This document shows, piece by piece, positions 1 to 7,976 of a stretch of DNA of 64,000 nucleotides. Made by a program: the position numbers and the translations under genes. Position 1 is the first letter of the stretch. Every line of letters starts with the position of its first letter. The stretch spans positions 496,001-560,000 of the forward strand of contig NZ_LGXZ01000001.1 of the NCBI RefSeq assembly GCF_001238295.1. The letters run 5' to 3'. The DNA is from Ruegeria sp. 6PALISEP08. Lineage in GTDB: Bacteria > Pseudomonadota > Alphaproteobacteria > Rhodobacterales > Rhodobacteraceae. The notes beneath the pieces were generated by a model. The model searched no databases. It was not told the origin of the DNA and saw nothing but the letters and a program-made list of their open reading frames with translations.

Positions 1-1200
1 GGGATTGGCTTTGTCTATTTCCGAGACCTCGGGGACGTCTCTCAGATGGTGCTGAAGGTGAAGCGCGAGAACATGGTGCGCTTTATTCGCAATGAATACC
101 GTCTGATCGCAGTCGGGCTGTGCGGGTTTGCCCTGGCGACACTTGCACACTTTGCGCTTGGCGGTACTCCTTTCTGGCTTTGGCTGACAAGCGCCGTGCT
201 GGTGGCGTTTCTTTATGGGTTTCCCTACGTCTGGGTCCACCTCGGGCTGCGCAATCAGTTGAATGACGCACAATACGTTTCCATCGAAGAGGCGCGGAAA
301 TTTGTGGGCCCGACTGCTCCGGTCATTGTCATTGACAATAACGGTCATGCCCGGGCGCATCCGGACGCTCAGATCATGCGGCCCCACCTGGCCGGCGATG
401 CGCAGGGCTTGGACGGAGAAGACGTTGTCATGACCTATTGCGCCATGGCCAATCTGGGGCAGGGTTATGTGCCTCGGATCGAAGGCCAGCGCCTGAATCT
501 GGAGGTTCTGGCACAGCATGGCAACAATCTGATCCTGCGGGATAATGAAACCGGTGAGCCCATACAGCACATCTATGGGTTTCGCGAAGCGGACCGTGAT
601 CCAAACCCGGATGGCCCGGCTTGCCCTCTTCGCCCTGAGGCGCAGATGAAACCTTGGCCAACCTATCGGATGACGTTCCGAGGATTTCAAAAAGCCTTCC
701 CGAATGGCGAGGTGTATCTGAACCGGCCGTCCTCGAACCCGATTTTGCGGTTGTTGGACATGGTGACGGAAATCACCTTTGGGTGGGGCATCAGTCGACA
801 GCATCAGGAAGACGCACCGGTGATGGACAACATGGACCGTACCGACGACCGGCTGCCGAACAAGACCTATGTTTGGGGCATCAGCATCGGGCAAGATGCC
901 ACGTGCTGGACCGATGACTTTGTCGTCGACAACGATTGGATCGTGAATGCCCAGGTCGGCGGGCGCGATGTAGTTGTAAGTCTTGATCCCAAGTTTGAAA
1001 GCTTGAGCGTTTGGTACAATGTCAGCGGTCAGCCTGTGTCCCAATGCGATTTCTGGGGCAAGTCTGATCAGGGTCAGTTGCAACGGGTTGAAACCTTGCG
1101 AGCCGGAGTGTTTTGGCACGTCTGGTCCGAGTTTTTCCCAAAAACCGATATCAATCGTATCAAAGACAATGCGGCACAATCAAAGGAAACAGCTGCCTGA
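1..1200 (+). CDS. DUF3179-type membrane protein, 5' end outside window
   Basis: The frame is open from base 1 with no stop, so the true start may lie upstream. The first in-window ATG is at 46 and another is at 73. About residues 20-70 (counted from the ATG at 46) hold two hydrophobic segments that look like membrane helices. The rest is a soluble domain with YCAMAN near residue 130 and YVWGISIGQDATCW near residue 280, a pattern I associate with DUF3179. The function of that family is not established. No partner gene is visible upstream; the next gene on the same strand starts about 110 bp downstream. The family call is from memory of its motifs, and the start is undecided. Confidence 0.6.
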   Translation, partial: GIGFVYFRDLGDVSQMVLKVKRENMVRFIRNEYRLIAVGLCGFALATLAHFALGGTPFWLWLTSAVLVAFLYGFPYVWVHLGLRNQLNDAQYVSIEEARKFVGPTAPVIVIDNNGHARAHPDAQIMRPHLAGDAQGLDGEDVVMTYCAMANLGQGYVPRIEGQRLNLEVLAQHGNNLILRDNETGEPIQHIYGFREADRDPNPDGPACPLRPEAQMKPWPTYRMTFRGFQKAFPNGEVYLNRPSSNPILRLLDMVTEITFGWGISRQHQEDAPVMDNMDRTDDRLPNKTYVWGISIGQDATCWTDDFVVDNDWIVNAQVGGRDVVVSLDPKFESLSVWYNVSGQPVSQCDFWGKSDQGQLQRVETLRAGVFWHVWSEFFPKTDINRIKDNAAQSKETAA

Positions 1201-1308
1201 GAAATTGCGTTTCGCTGAACCCTCGCAAAATCCGCGAGATCAGCGATAAGGGGCAATGAATGATAAACCGACGGAAAAAGATTAATAGATTTCAAAGGGG
1301 GATGTGTG

Positions 1309-2058
1309 ATGGCCACAGCTTTAAAAATAGGGACGACTTTTGGGTTTGCTCTGGCGGCGGGCATTGGGTCAACGGTATCCGCGCAGCAGTCCGATTGGTC
1401 ATATGAGGCTACGGTCTATCTGTTTATGCCTGAAACGGACTTGTCGCTGGCCACGCCGAATGGAACAATCGACGGGACACTCAGTTTTTCGGACGCGCTG
1501 GATAATCTGGATTTTGCGTTCATGGCTGCGTTTGCTGCTTCTGATGGGCGATGGCTGTTCTTGGCCGATTACAATTACACCAACTTGTCATTCAGCAATG
1601 GCACACCGGGTCCGGCCATCTCCAGCGTTGATACCTCGGCCGAGATAAAGTTCTTCAGCGGCTATGTCGGCTATCGTGTTTATGACGCACCGACAGTAAG
1701 CGTTGATCTTGCAGGTGGTTTCAGATGGTTCAGCACCAGTACTCAATTTACCCTACAACCCGGAATCGCGCCCGGACGCAGCGCAACGGCCGATGACAAC
1801 TGGACCGATCCAGTGATCGGGGCACGGGCAAGGGTTCGCTTTTCAGATAAATGGTCGGGGTCAGGGTTTGTGGATTATGGCGGCTTCCGAAGCGGAAGTG
1901 AGACCTGGCAGATCCTGTTGACCGCCGACTACGCGATTAATGATCGATGGCTGCTGCGGGGTGGGTACCGCTATATCTCTTTCGATCATGTGATCAATGG
2001 GAATGATTTCAAGTTCGATCAGTCCGGTCCTCTTTTGGGCGCAACTTATCGGTTTTGA
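1309..2058 (+). CDS. Outer-membrane beta-barrel protein, secreted
   Basis: This 249-aa protein starts with a signal peptide of about 25 residues, probably cut after VSA and before QQSDWSYEATVY. The mature part has alternating aromatic/polar strands, many Gly/Ser/Asn turns, and ends in YRF, the aromatic C-terminus typical of outer-membrane barrels. The start is ATG 1309, 7 bases after an AAGGGGG ribosome site; a GTG directly before it is the alternative. It resembles small OmpW/opacity-like barrels of alphaproteobacteria, but I see no residues that define a substrate. It stands alone between the DUF3179 gene and the tRNA fragment, so it probably belongs to the host backbone rather than the island. 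Confidence 0.7.
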   Translation: MATALKIGTTFGFALAAGIGSTVSAQQSDWSYEATVYLFMPETDLSLATPNGTIDGTLSFSDALDNLDFAFMAAFAASDGRWLFLADYNYTNLSFSNGTPGPAISSVDTSAEIKFFSGYVGYRVYDAPTVSVDLAGGFRWFSTSTQFTLQPGIAPGRSATADDNWTDPVIGARARVRFSDKWSGSGFVDYGGFRSGSETWQILLTADYAINDRWLLRGGYRYISFDHVINGNDFKFDQSGPLLGATYRF

Positions 2059-2199
2059 CGTTCCGATCCCGCAAATGGCAGACCCGTTGAACGAGAACGG
2101 TTCAAGCGGCTGAGGCCGATTTACAGTTCTGGAAACCTGACCAAACCGTGATCGTGCCTTTGGGGCCTGTTTTTCACGTCTGCAACTATCGATGGATAG

Positions 2200-2252
2200 T
2201 GGCGGAGAGACAGGGATTCGAACCCTGGGTGGGCTTGCACCCACAACGGTTT
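2200..2252 (-). repeat. Left direct repeat: orphan 3' fragment of tRNA-Ser (att-like)
   Basis: These 53 bases are identical to 19569-19621, the 3' part of the intact tRNA-Ser(CGA) gene: CCA end, discriminator, T arm, long variable arm and the 3' side of the anticodon stem. Similarity continues to 2261 with two mismatches (2253, 2257), then stops; the D arm and 5' acceptor strand are absent. The fragment cannot fold as a tRNA. An intact tRNA at one end and a 3' fragment at the other is the usual result of tyrosine-recombinase integration into a tRNA, so this is read as the distal attachment-site copy of a 17.4-kb element. Confidence 0.88.
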
Positions 2253-2271
2253 ACGAAACCGTTTTCGACAT

Positions 2272-2309
2272 CAAAACAAAAGCCCTAGTATCAGTAAAAC
2301 AAGGGCTTT
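2272..2309 (-). terminator. Candidate terminator for the minus-strand amidohydrolase unit
   Basis: An 8-bp inverted repeat (2279-2286 with 2302-2309, AAAGCCCT/AGGGCTTT) is followed on the minus strand by a T-rich stretch (TTGTTTTG). It lies about 210 bp past the amidohydrolase stop and directly inside the left repeat. The 15-base loop is long, so the call is tentative. Confidence 0.45.
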
Positions 2310-2517
2310 GCGGCTGCAAGATAGGCAGGCTTGGCACAGAAAGCGGGCAGGGGTGTCATAGGAAATCGTCATAGTGATTTCGGATGAGTGAACTTCTTCA
2401 GTGGCTTCCGAAAGCTCATTGAGGTTCCGAAGGTCGGGAAGCTGTCTTTTGCCGCGACGGCAAAGCAGGTGTTTTGAAATGGTGCCAAAGACCTTTGGTT
2501 TGAGTGCTTCTTCGCTA
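2310..2517. other. Intergenic, no gene seen
   Basis: This stretch lies between the candidate terminator and the amidohydrolase stop. It has only short, overlapping open frames without ribosome sites. Nothing else was recognised. Confidence 0.5.
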
Positions 2518-3387
2518 TCAAATGCGATAGAAGCGTTTTGATGTGCCATGGAACACGTATTCGTGGCTTGAAAACGGGATGAGTTCCTGATGCCGGGAAA
2601 CAACCTCTTTGTAAGTTGAAGTGAGGCTATCAACCGGGAAATTCGATCCGAACATGATGCGATCGGCGCCAAACTGGGATAAGCAGTTTGAAACGATAGG
2701 CGCGACGCTTTCAGCGCTCCAGTTGCGATCGAACATTCCGAGACCGGAGAGTTTGCAATAAACCTGTGGCAGGTTCGACAATGCTGTCAATTCATCTGCC
2801 CACCTTCGCAAACCTTGTGGTGTCCGGTCGTGTGGCGAACCAGCGTGGCACAGGGCTATCCGGGTTTCCGGAGATTGCGCAAGAACATCTGCGGCTTGCT
2901 CCATTAGTTCAGGCAGCAGCTGAAGGTCAAAGGAAAGGCCGCGAGCGCCCAGTTGCTTCAAACCAGCCAAGAAATTTGGGTCTTTTAGCAGTGAATTCGT
3001 GCCGGTTGAGGCATCTTCGCCCGGAGCCCGGCCAACAATCTGACGCACACCACGCACCGAGGGCAGCGTTTGAAGACGATCGAGTTGTTCGTCCAGATCA
3101 TTTGATGTCAGATCGCAGAATGCCACTTGTACCAACGGCCAGTCAGGGAACTGGTCCGCAACGGATTGCACCCATTGAGCTTCGGCCCAGGGGTCTGCCG
3201 CACCGACCTGAATGTGTACCGAAGCGCCAAAGCCCATGGCTTCGGCATCTGCACGAAATTCAGGCAGCAAATAGTCCCGCTGGATAGAAGACGGGTCGCC
3301 AAAAAAACGAACGATGCCTTTCTCCATGAGCCAAGGGTACTTTACTACCGAAAGGTTCCACAGGTGGTGGTGTGCATCTATCTTCAT
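2518..3387 (-). CDS. Amidohydrolase family 2 (TIM-barrel lactonase/decarboxylase type)
   Basis: This 289-aa protein is a cytosolic TIM-barrel metal-dependent hydrolase of the COG3618/amidohydrolase-2 type, which includes L-fuconolactonase and 2-pyrone-4,6-dicarboxylate lactonase. Metal and catalytic motifs are present: an N-terminal HHHLW with the HxH pair, a central CHAG with the third His, and a C-terminal FGSNFPVD with the catalytic Asp. Length is normal. It overlaps the upstream NTF2-like gene by ATGA, so the two are translationally coupled and diverge from the importer operon across a shared operator region. In that setting hydrolysis of a sugar-acid lactone or ring ester is a reasonable guess; the substrate is unknown. 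Confidence 0.82.
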   Translation of the reverse strand: MKIDAHHHLWNLSVVKYPWLMEKGIVRFFGDPSSIQRDYLLPEFRADAEAMGFGASVHIQVGAADPWAEAQWVQSVADQFPDWPLVQVAFCDLTSNDLDEQLDRLQTLPSVRGVRQIVGRAPGEDASTGTNSLLKDPNFLAGLKQLGARGLSFDLQLLPELMEQAADVLAQSPETRIALCHAGSPHDRTPQGLRRWADELTALSNLPQVYCKLSGLGMFDRNWSAESVAPIVSNCLSQFGADRIMFGSNFPVDSLTSTYKEVVSRHQELIPFSSHEYVFHGTSKRFYRI

Positions 3388-4397
3388 GGGTTTTCGATCC
3401 CTGTGGTGCGTGCCAGAATATCAACGCCTTGACCCTGCCAGAAGTGGAGCAGGTCGATGAAGATCCAGTTTTCGGCCAGTTTGTCACCAGCGCGGCGATA
3501 GATATCGATCACCCTAAACTCGCCGGGTTTACCAGTGGCTGGCATCCCCATGAACCCGCCTGAAGGGGTAGCGGTGAAGTTGGGCCAACCAAAAAAGCCG
3601 CCATAATGCCCTTCGGCCAGACGGCAAATATGTTTGGTTTTTGATCGGTCTTTGAAAGCCGCACGGAAAGGGCCCGAGTGCTGCTTGGCATAGCGTTCTA
3701 TCGTATAGGTCGCGCCAATCCCCTCGGGGCCCCACCAAATCATGTCCTTGTGCCAGGTTCGGGCCAATTCATCCTCAAGCGACACACCACTGTCCCATTG
3801 GCCGAGATCCGAGATCATCGCATTGATGACCGCCAGTGTCTTCTCGCCTTCTTCAACGGGTTGTTCGTTGAACAGCAGGCCGTCACGGGGCCTTGGTCCA
3901 GGTTGCACCAAATGCGCCGCTGTTTGTGGAGGAAAGGGGTTCTGTCCGGCTTGCACCATTAGGTGCGGTATGTCGAAGTACATTGCTGTTTCGACGATCC
4001 TGTCACCGACGATTTTGTGGAATGCGCAATATCGCAGGAATGCCAATTTACCGGTAGGGCGAATGCCCAACCACGGTCGGTCGAACAGGCCCATCAAATG
4101 CCCCATGGACACGACCCAGACGTCAGCCTCGTCACTCAGTGAGTTTTGCCCCGCAAACATGATGTCCACACGGTTTTGCATGTGGGTAAGGCTGCTTTTC
4201 AGCGGCTGCCAGAATTGCTGGGCAACCTGTTCGGCACCGCGGATTTCGTCGAACGGATGAAAGCCGCGCCACTTCAGGTCCGGAGCACAGAATCGGCTCA
4301 TGACGGTCGGGGATTCGTGCTCTGACGCGGTCTCCAGGGCAGTATGAAACGCGGAGACCAGCTTTTTTTCTGTCTGAAAGTTCACGGAGGTTACCAT
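3384..4397 (-). CDS. Two-domain NTF2/SnoaL-like protein
   Basis: This 337-aa protein has two NTF2-fold (SnoaL-like) domains, about residues 10-160 and 185-335. The first contains GIRPTGK followed by DIPHLMVQAG, the second WWGPEGIGA and ENWIFID. The same landmarks occur in the product at 11129-12181, so the two are full-length paralogs. Such domains act as cyclases, isomerases or hydratases, or only bind small ligands; no catalytic assignment is possible here. The ATG at 4397 has no clear ribosome site. An in-frame ATG at 4472 would add 25 poorly conserved residues and lies inside the operator palindrome, so 4397 is preferred. The gene is coupled to the amidohydrolase downstream. Confidence 0.75.
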   Translation of the reverse strand: MVTSVNFQTEKKLVSAFHTALETASEHESPTVMSRFCAPDLKWRGFHPFDEIRGAEQVAQQFWQPLKSSLTHMQNRVDIMFAGQNSLSDEADVWVVSMGHLMGLFDRPWLGIRPTGKLAFLRYCAFHKIVGDRIVETAMYFDIPHLMVQAGQNPFPPQTAAHLVQPGPRPRDGLLFNEQPVEEGEKTLAVINAMISDLGQWDSGVSLEDELARTWHKDMIWWGPEGIGATYTIERYAKQHSGPFRAAFKDRSKTKHICRLAEGHYGGFFGWPNFTATPSGGFMGMPATGKPGEFRVIDIYRRAGDKLAENWIFIDLLHFWQGQGVDILARTTGIENP

Positions 4398-4454
4398 TGT
4401 AATCAGGGTTTTAGGAGAGGCGCGAGGCCGGTGCGAGTCGGATATCAGTAGCAC

Positions 4455-4474
4455 TTTTGCATACGTATGCAAAA
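4455..4474. promoter_or_regulatory. LacI-type operator O1, perfect 20-bp palindrome
   Basis: TTTTGCATACGTATGCAAAA is a perfect palindrome with a central CG, the usual form of LacI/GalR-family operators. It lies between the divergent NTF2/amidohydrolase unit and the importer operon, upstream of a possible -35 (TTGCCT, 4480-4485) for the latter. The LacI-family gene at 12945-13988 in the same locus is the obvious regulator; binding is inferred. Confidence 0.8.
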
Positions 4475-4509
4475 AAGTCTTGCCTGATTTGGTATATGCG
4501 AATTACTGT

Positions 4510-4527
4510 TTTGCAAGCGTATGCAAA
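4510..4527. promoter_or_regulatory. LacI-type operator O2, imperfect palindrome
   Basis: TTTGCAAGCGTATGCAAA differs from the O1 core at two positions in one half-site. Its centre is 54 bp from the O1 centre, about five helical turns, and it covers the likely transcription start of the importer operon. Two sites at this spacing suggest cooperative binding or a small repression loop. Confidence 0.72.
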
Positions 4528-4549
4528 CCGATTCCTTGCAGGGGGCACC

Positions 4550-5626
4550 ATGGCGGAAATTCAATTGCGGAACGTCGGTAAGCGATGGGGATCATTCATT
4601 GGGGTTCACAATTTCGACCTGACGATCGCGGATCGCGAGTTTCTGGTGCTGCTCGGCCCCTCGGGCTGCGGCAAGACCACCACGATGCGCATGATCGCCG
4701 GTCTCGAGGACGTGACCGAGGGCGAAATCCTGGTCGACGGCAAAGTGGTCAACGACCTTGAGCCCAAAGACCGCGACGTAGCGATGGTGTTCCAGAGCTA
4801 CGCGCTTTATCCCAACATGAACGTCTATGAAAACATCCGCTTTCCGCTGAAGGTTCGTGGTATCGACCCCTCGACGCACGACGACAAGGTGCGCCGTGCC
4901 AGCGCAATGGTCGAGTTGGACGATTTCCTGCACCGGAAGCCTGCCGAATTGTCGGGCGGTCAGCGACAGCGTGTGGCACTGGCCCGCGCCATTGTGCGCG
5001 AGCCGAACGTGTTCCTGATGGATGAGCCGCTCTCGAATCTGGATGCCAAGCTTCGGGTTTCGACGCGGGCGCAGATAAAGAACCTCAGCCACGAACTGGC
5101 GGTAACGACCATCTATGTGACCCATGACCAGATCGAAGCCATGACGCTGGCCGACCGTGTCGTGGTGATGAAGCAGGGTGTGGTGCAGCAGGTCGGCAGC
5201 CCGACCGAAATCTATGACAGTCCGGCGAATACTTTCGTGGCCAGCTTCATTGGCTCGCCCGCGATGAACCTGATGGATGGTGAGGTTTCGGCCGGCGTGT
5301 TCCGTGCCGACCATGTCGAAATTCCGGTCGACGCGCCGGACGGCCCGATGACGCTGGGCTTCAGGGCCGAAGACGCCAGCCTTGCCGAAGGGCAGGGCCA
5401 AGTAACCGCACCGATCTACACGCTGGAACTGCTGGGCGACGCGACCATGATCTCGGTCCGGGTCGGTGGTGCACTGGTCTCGGTCAAAGCGGACAAAGCC
5501 TTCCGCGCCGAAATTGGCGAGCCTGTCTCGTTCTCGGTGCCAACAGAAATCTGTCACCTCTTTGAAGCTGAAAGCGGTGCGCGGATCGGGGAGAAACAAC
5601 CCCACGAACAGCCCAAACGGGCTTAA
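4550..5626 (+). CDS. ABC importer ATPase, MalK/UgpC type
   Basis: This 358-aa protein is the ATP-hydrolysing subunit of a carbohydrate-class (CUT1) importer. Walker A is GPSGCGKTT near residue 38, the Q-loop lies in VFQSYALYP, the signature is LSGGQRQR, Walker B is FLMDEPLSNLD, and the switch His is in THDQ. The C-terminal 120 residues form the TOBE/regulatory domain typical of MalK. The ATG at 4550 sits behind a GCAGGGGG purine tract; the longer open frame back to 4457 runs through both operators and is rejected. It is the first gene of the plus-strand operon, followed by binding protein and permeases. Confidence 0.93.
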   Translation: MAEIQLRNVGKRWGSFIGVHNFDLTIADREFLVLLGPSGCGKTTTMRMIAGLEDVTEGEILVDGKVVNDLEPKDRDVAMVFQSYALYPNMNVYENIRFPLKVRGIDPSTHDDKVRRASAMVELDDFLHRKPAELSGGQRQRVALARAIVREPNVFLMDEPLSNLDAKLRVSTRAQIKNLSHELAVTTIYVTHDQIEAMTLADRVVVMKQGVVQQVGSPTEIYDSPANTFVASFIGSPAMNLMDGEVSAGVFRADHVEIPVDAPDGPMTLGFRAEDASLAEGQGQVTAPIYTLELLGDATMISVRVGGALVSVKADKAFRAEIGEPVSFSVPTEICHLFEAESGARIGEKQPHEQPKRA

Positions 5627-5674
5627 CACCGGTCCGGACGTCGACGACGGACCGATCCTGACAGGGAGAAACGC

Positions 5675-6886
5675 ATGAAACTCAAAACGATCCTCATGGC
5701 AGGTGCCATGTCCATCGCCGCCACCGGTGCATGGGCTGATTGTGCCTTTGAAAATGATGTGCCGCTCAAGTCGCTTTCGGCTGGGTTCGAAGCCTGGAAA
5801 GCGGTTACAGATGCGATGGCCGAGTGCGGCAATTTTAGTGCCTCGCTGGACCAGGAGTTCCGCGAGAAACAGCCCGAGGCTTTTGCGGCTGATCCCGCGC
5901 TCTATCAGATCGGCGGTGTTTCGAACGCCACTCTGGTTCCATTGCTGAACGCAGGCACGGTCCGCCCGCTGGATGATCTGGTCGAGAAATACGGCCAGGA
6001 TTTGCTGCCCAATCAGTTGATCAAAGTCGATGGCAAGACCATGGCTATCGCGATGATGGTGAATGCGCAGCATCTGATGTATCGCGATGATGTTCTGGCC
6101 GAACTGGACATCGAAGAGCCGAAGTCATATGACGACGTTCTGGCCGCGGCTGCCAAGATCAAGGAAGCCGGCGTCATGGACTATCCCATTGGCGGTACGT
6201 TCAAAACCGGTTGGAACCTCGGCCAGGAATTCGTCAACATGTACTTGGGCGAGGGCGGAGCGTTCTTTGGTGACGGCAACATGCCTGCGATCAACAACGA
6301 GCAAGGCGTGGCGGCGCTTGAGACTCTGAAGGCCATGACCGATTACATGGACCCGGAATACCTGGTCTCTGACTCGACCTATGTGCAGCAGCAGTTCCAG
6401 CAGGGCAAGATCGCGATGGCGAACCTGTGGGCCAGCCGTGCAGCCGCGATGAACGATGAGGCCGAAAGCCAGGTCGTTGGCAAGGTGACGATGGCTGCGG
6501 CGCCGATGGGATCCGCAGTGCCAGCGACAACTATCTGGTGGGACGGTATCGTTCTGGCGTCGAACATGAGCGACGAAGAAGCAGATGCCGCCTTCCGTGT
6601 AGCACTTGAAGGCATGGATACGGACATGGTCAGCGCAAACAACGATGTCGCCGTCTGGCTAAGCCCGGCCTATTCCGCGGGCGACTTGGCGGCCGGTGCT
6701 GCAGCATCTGCAGAAGGCGGTGCCAAGGCGTACCCGGCCTCTGGTCCGATGGGCATCATGCACACCTCACTGGGCAACGGTCTGGCCGACTACCTGACCG
6801 GTGCCAAGGATGCGCCGACCACGCTGGCCGATATCGAGGCGGACTACATCACCGCTGCGAAAGAAGCCGGTCTGATCAGCAACTGA
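5675..6886 (+). CDS. ABC importer periplasmic binding protein, sugar type
   Basis: This 403-aa secreted protein has a signal peptide of about 21 residues ending AWA before DCAFEN. The rest looks like a family-1 extracellular solute-binding protein (MalE/UgpB-like fold), with conserved-looking segments such as PKSYDDVLAAAAKIK and the Trp-rich IWWDG. It would capture the substrate in the periplasm and hand it to the permeases encoded next. The mature N-terminus has two Cys (about residues 23 and 51) that could form a disulfide. The ligand cannot be read from sequence; the class usually binds oligosaccharides, polyols or glycerol-phosphate-like compounds. Confidence 0.9.
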   Translation: MKLKTILMAGAMSIAATGAWADCAFENDVPLKSLSAGFEAWKAVTDAMAECGNFSASLDQEFREKQPEAFAADPALYQIGGVSNATLVPLLNAGTVRPLDDLVEKYGQDLLPNQLIKVDGKTMAIAMMVNAQHLMYRDDVLAELDIEEPKSYDDVLAAAAKIKEAGVMDYPIGGTFKTGWNLGQEFVNMYLGEGGAFFGDGNMPAINNEQGVAALETLKAMTDYMDPEYLVSDSTYVQQQFQQGKIAMANLWASRAAAMNDEAESQVVGKVTMAAAPMGSAVPATTIWWDGIVLASNMSDEEADAAFRVALEGMDTDMVSANNDVAVWLSPAYSAGDLAAGAAASAEGGAKAYPASGPMGIMHTSLGNGLADYLTGAKDAPTTLADIEADYITAAKEAGLISN

Positions 6887-6895
6887 TCCTCCCAC

Positions 6896-6915
6896 GGGAG
6901 GGCTACGGCCCTCCC
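6896..6915 (+). terminator. Intercistronic hairpin after the binding-protein gene
   Basis: GGGAGGGC-TACG-GCCCTCCC is an 8-bp stem with a TACG tetraloop, starting 10 bases past the stop codon. There is no T-run, so it is more likely an mRNA-stabilising or partial-attenuation element that raises binding-protein expression over permeases, as is common in ABC operons. Confidence 0.65.
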
Positions 6916-6952
6916 AACCCTTCCCCCCGAGAACCATGAGAAAGGCAGAGCC

Positions 6953-7975
6953 ATGAATTTCCGGACATTTGCCGCTTTTGTCGGCCCCTCTGTCTTTATG
7001 ATGCTTCTCTTCATCGCGTTTCCGCTGATCAGCGTGTTCAAGCAAAGCTTTTACGTCACCCAGCCGATCTATGAGACGGTCGAAAAGGAAACCTGCACCC
7101 CGGGGTTTCTGACACAGACCTGTGTGACCGAAACGGTCTCACAGCCAAGACTGGATGAGGAAGGCAAGGTCATCACCCAAACCCAGTATGTGGGGTGGGA
7201 AAGCTATCGCAACGTACTGGAGCCGGAACGGGCCTGGCGTGCGATCAGTGATGGTAACTGGAACGTTCTGTCCACCATCAATTTCTGGAAAGCGCTTCGG
7301 TTTACCCTGACCTTCACGCTGATCACCTTGCCTTTAGTCATCGTCTGCGGACTGGGGATTGCGGTTATGATCAACAACGCCGCACATGCGATCCGAGGGC
7401 CGGTGATCTTCATCTCATTGCTACCCTTTATCATAACACCTGTGATCGGGGTGCTGTCGGTCAACTGGCTGTTCCGTGGTGACGGTATCCTGACTGCGTT
7501 GCTGGAATGGTGGCTGAACCGCGATATAGCCCTGTTTGCGCAGGCCTGGACCATTGAAGTCCTGATGATGCTCTACCGCGTCTGGCACGTAGCGCCCTTT
7601 GCCGCCATCGTGTTTTATGCCGGTTTGCAAACGGTCAATCAGGACAGCCTGGAAAGCGCGGTGATCGACGGTGCGACCCGTTGGCAACGGATGAAGTACA
7701 TTGTCATCCCACACCTGATGCCGCTGATTATCTTTGTGTCGATGATCCACTTGATGGACAGCTACCGAGTGTTCGAAGAGATCGTCGGGTTCGCCAGCCA
7801 AGGGTATGTCATATCGCTGCAATGGCTGACCTATGACTTCCTGGTGCCCGATCAGGCGGGCAACCGCTCGATCAGCCGAGCCTCGGCCAGCGCCATGCTG
7901 ACCATGATCGGCATTGCCATACTGCTAATCTTCCCGCTGCGCCGGACATGGCGCGATCACAAAGGAGGTCACTGA
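6953..7975 (+). CDS. ABC importer permease 1, MalF type
   Basis: This 340-aa inner-membrane protein begins with one transmembrane helix, followed by a periplasmic loop of about 80 residues (two Cys, CTPGFLTQTC) and then the usual five-helix permease core. The cytoplasmic coupling (EAA-like) loop is ESAVIDGATRWQRMKYIVIP around residues 225-245. It should pair with permease 2 and the MalK-type ATPase. The long charged loop after helix 1 is an elaboration on a basic 290-residue permease and may contact the binding protein. The start is ATG 6953. Confidence 0.88.
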   Translation: MNFRTFAAFVGPSVFMMLLFIAFPLISVFKQSFYVTQPIYETVEKETCTPGFLTQTCVTETVSQPRLDEEGKVITQTQYVGWESYRNVLEPERAWRAISDGNWNVLSTINFWKALRFTLTFTLITLPLVIVCGLGIAVMINNAAHAIRGPVIFISLLPFIITPVIGVLSVNWLFRGDGILTALLEWWLNRDIALFAQAWTIEVLMMLYRVWHVAPFAAIVFYAGLQTVNQDSLESAVIDGATRWQRMKYIVIPHLMPLIIFVSMIHLMDSYRVFEEIVGFASQGYVISLQWLTYDFLVPDQAGNRSISRASASAMLTMIGIAILLIFPLRRTWRDHKGGH

Positions 7976-7976
7976 C

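Noticed and set aside
2200..2261. Second tRNA gene at the left repeat
   Set aside because: It lacks the D arm and the 5' acceptor strand. The matching stretch stops after the anticodon stem, so it is a fragment rather than a tRNA.
4592..6073. 493-aa minus-strand ORF opposite the importer ATPase and binding protein
   Set aside because: It spans two genes that both carry clear protein motifs on the other strand, and the product has the composition of an antisense frame in high-GC DNA.
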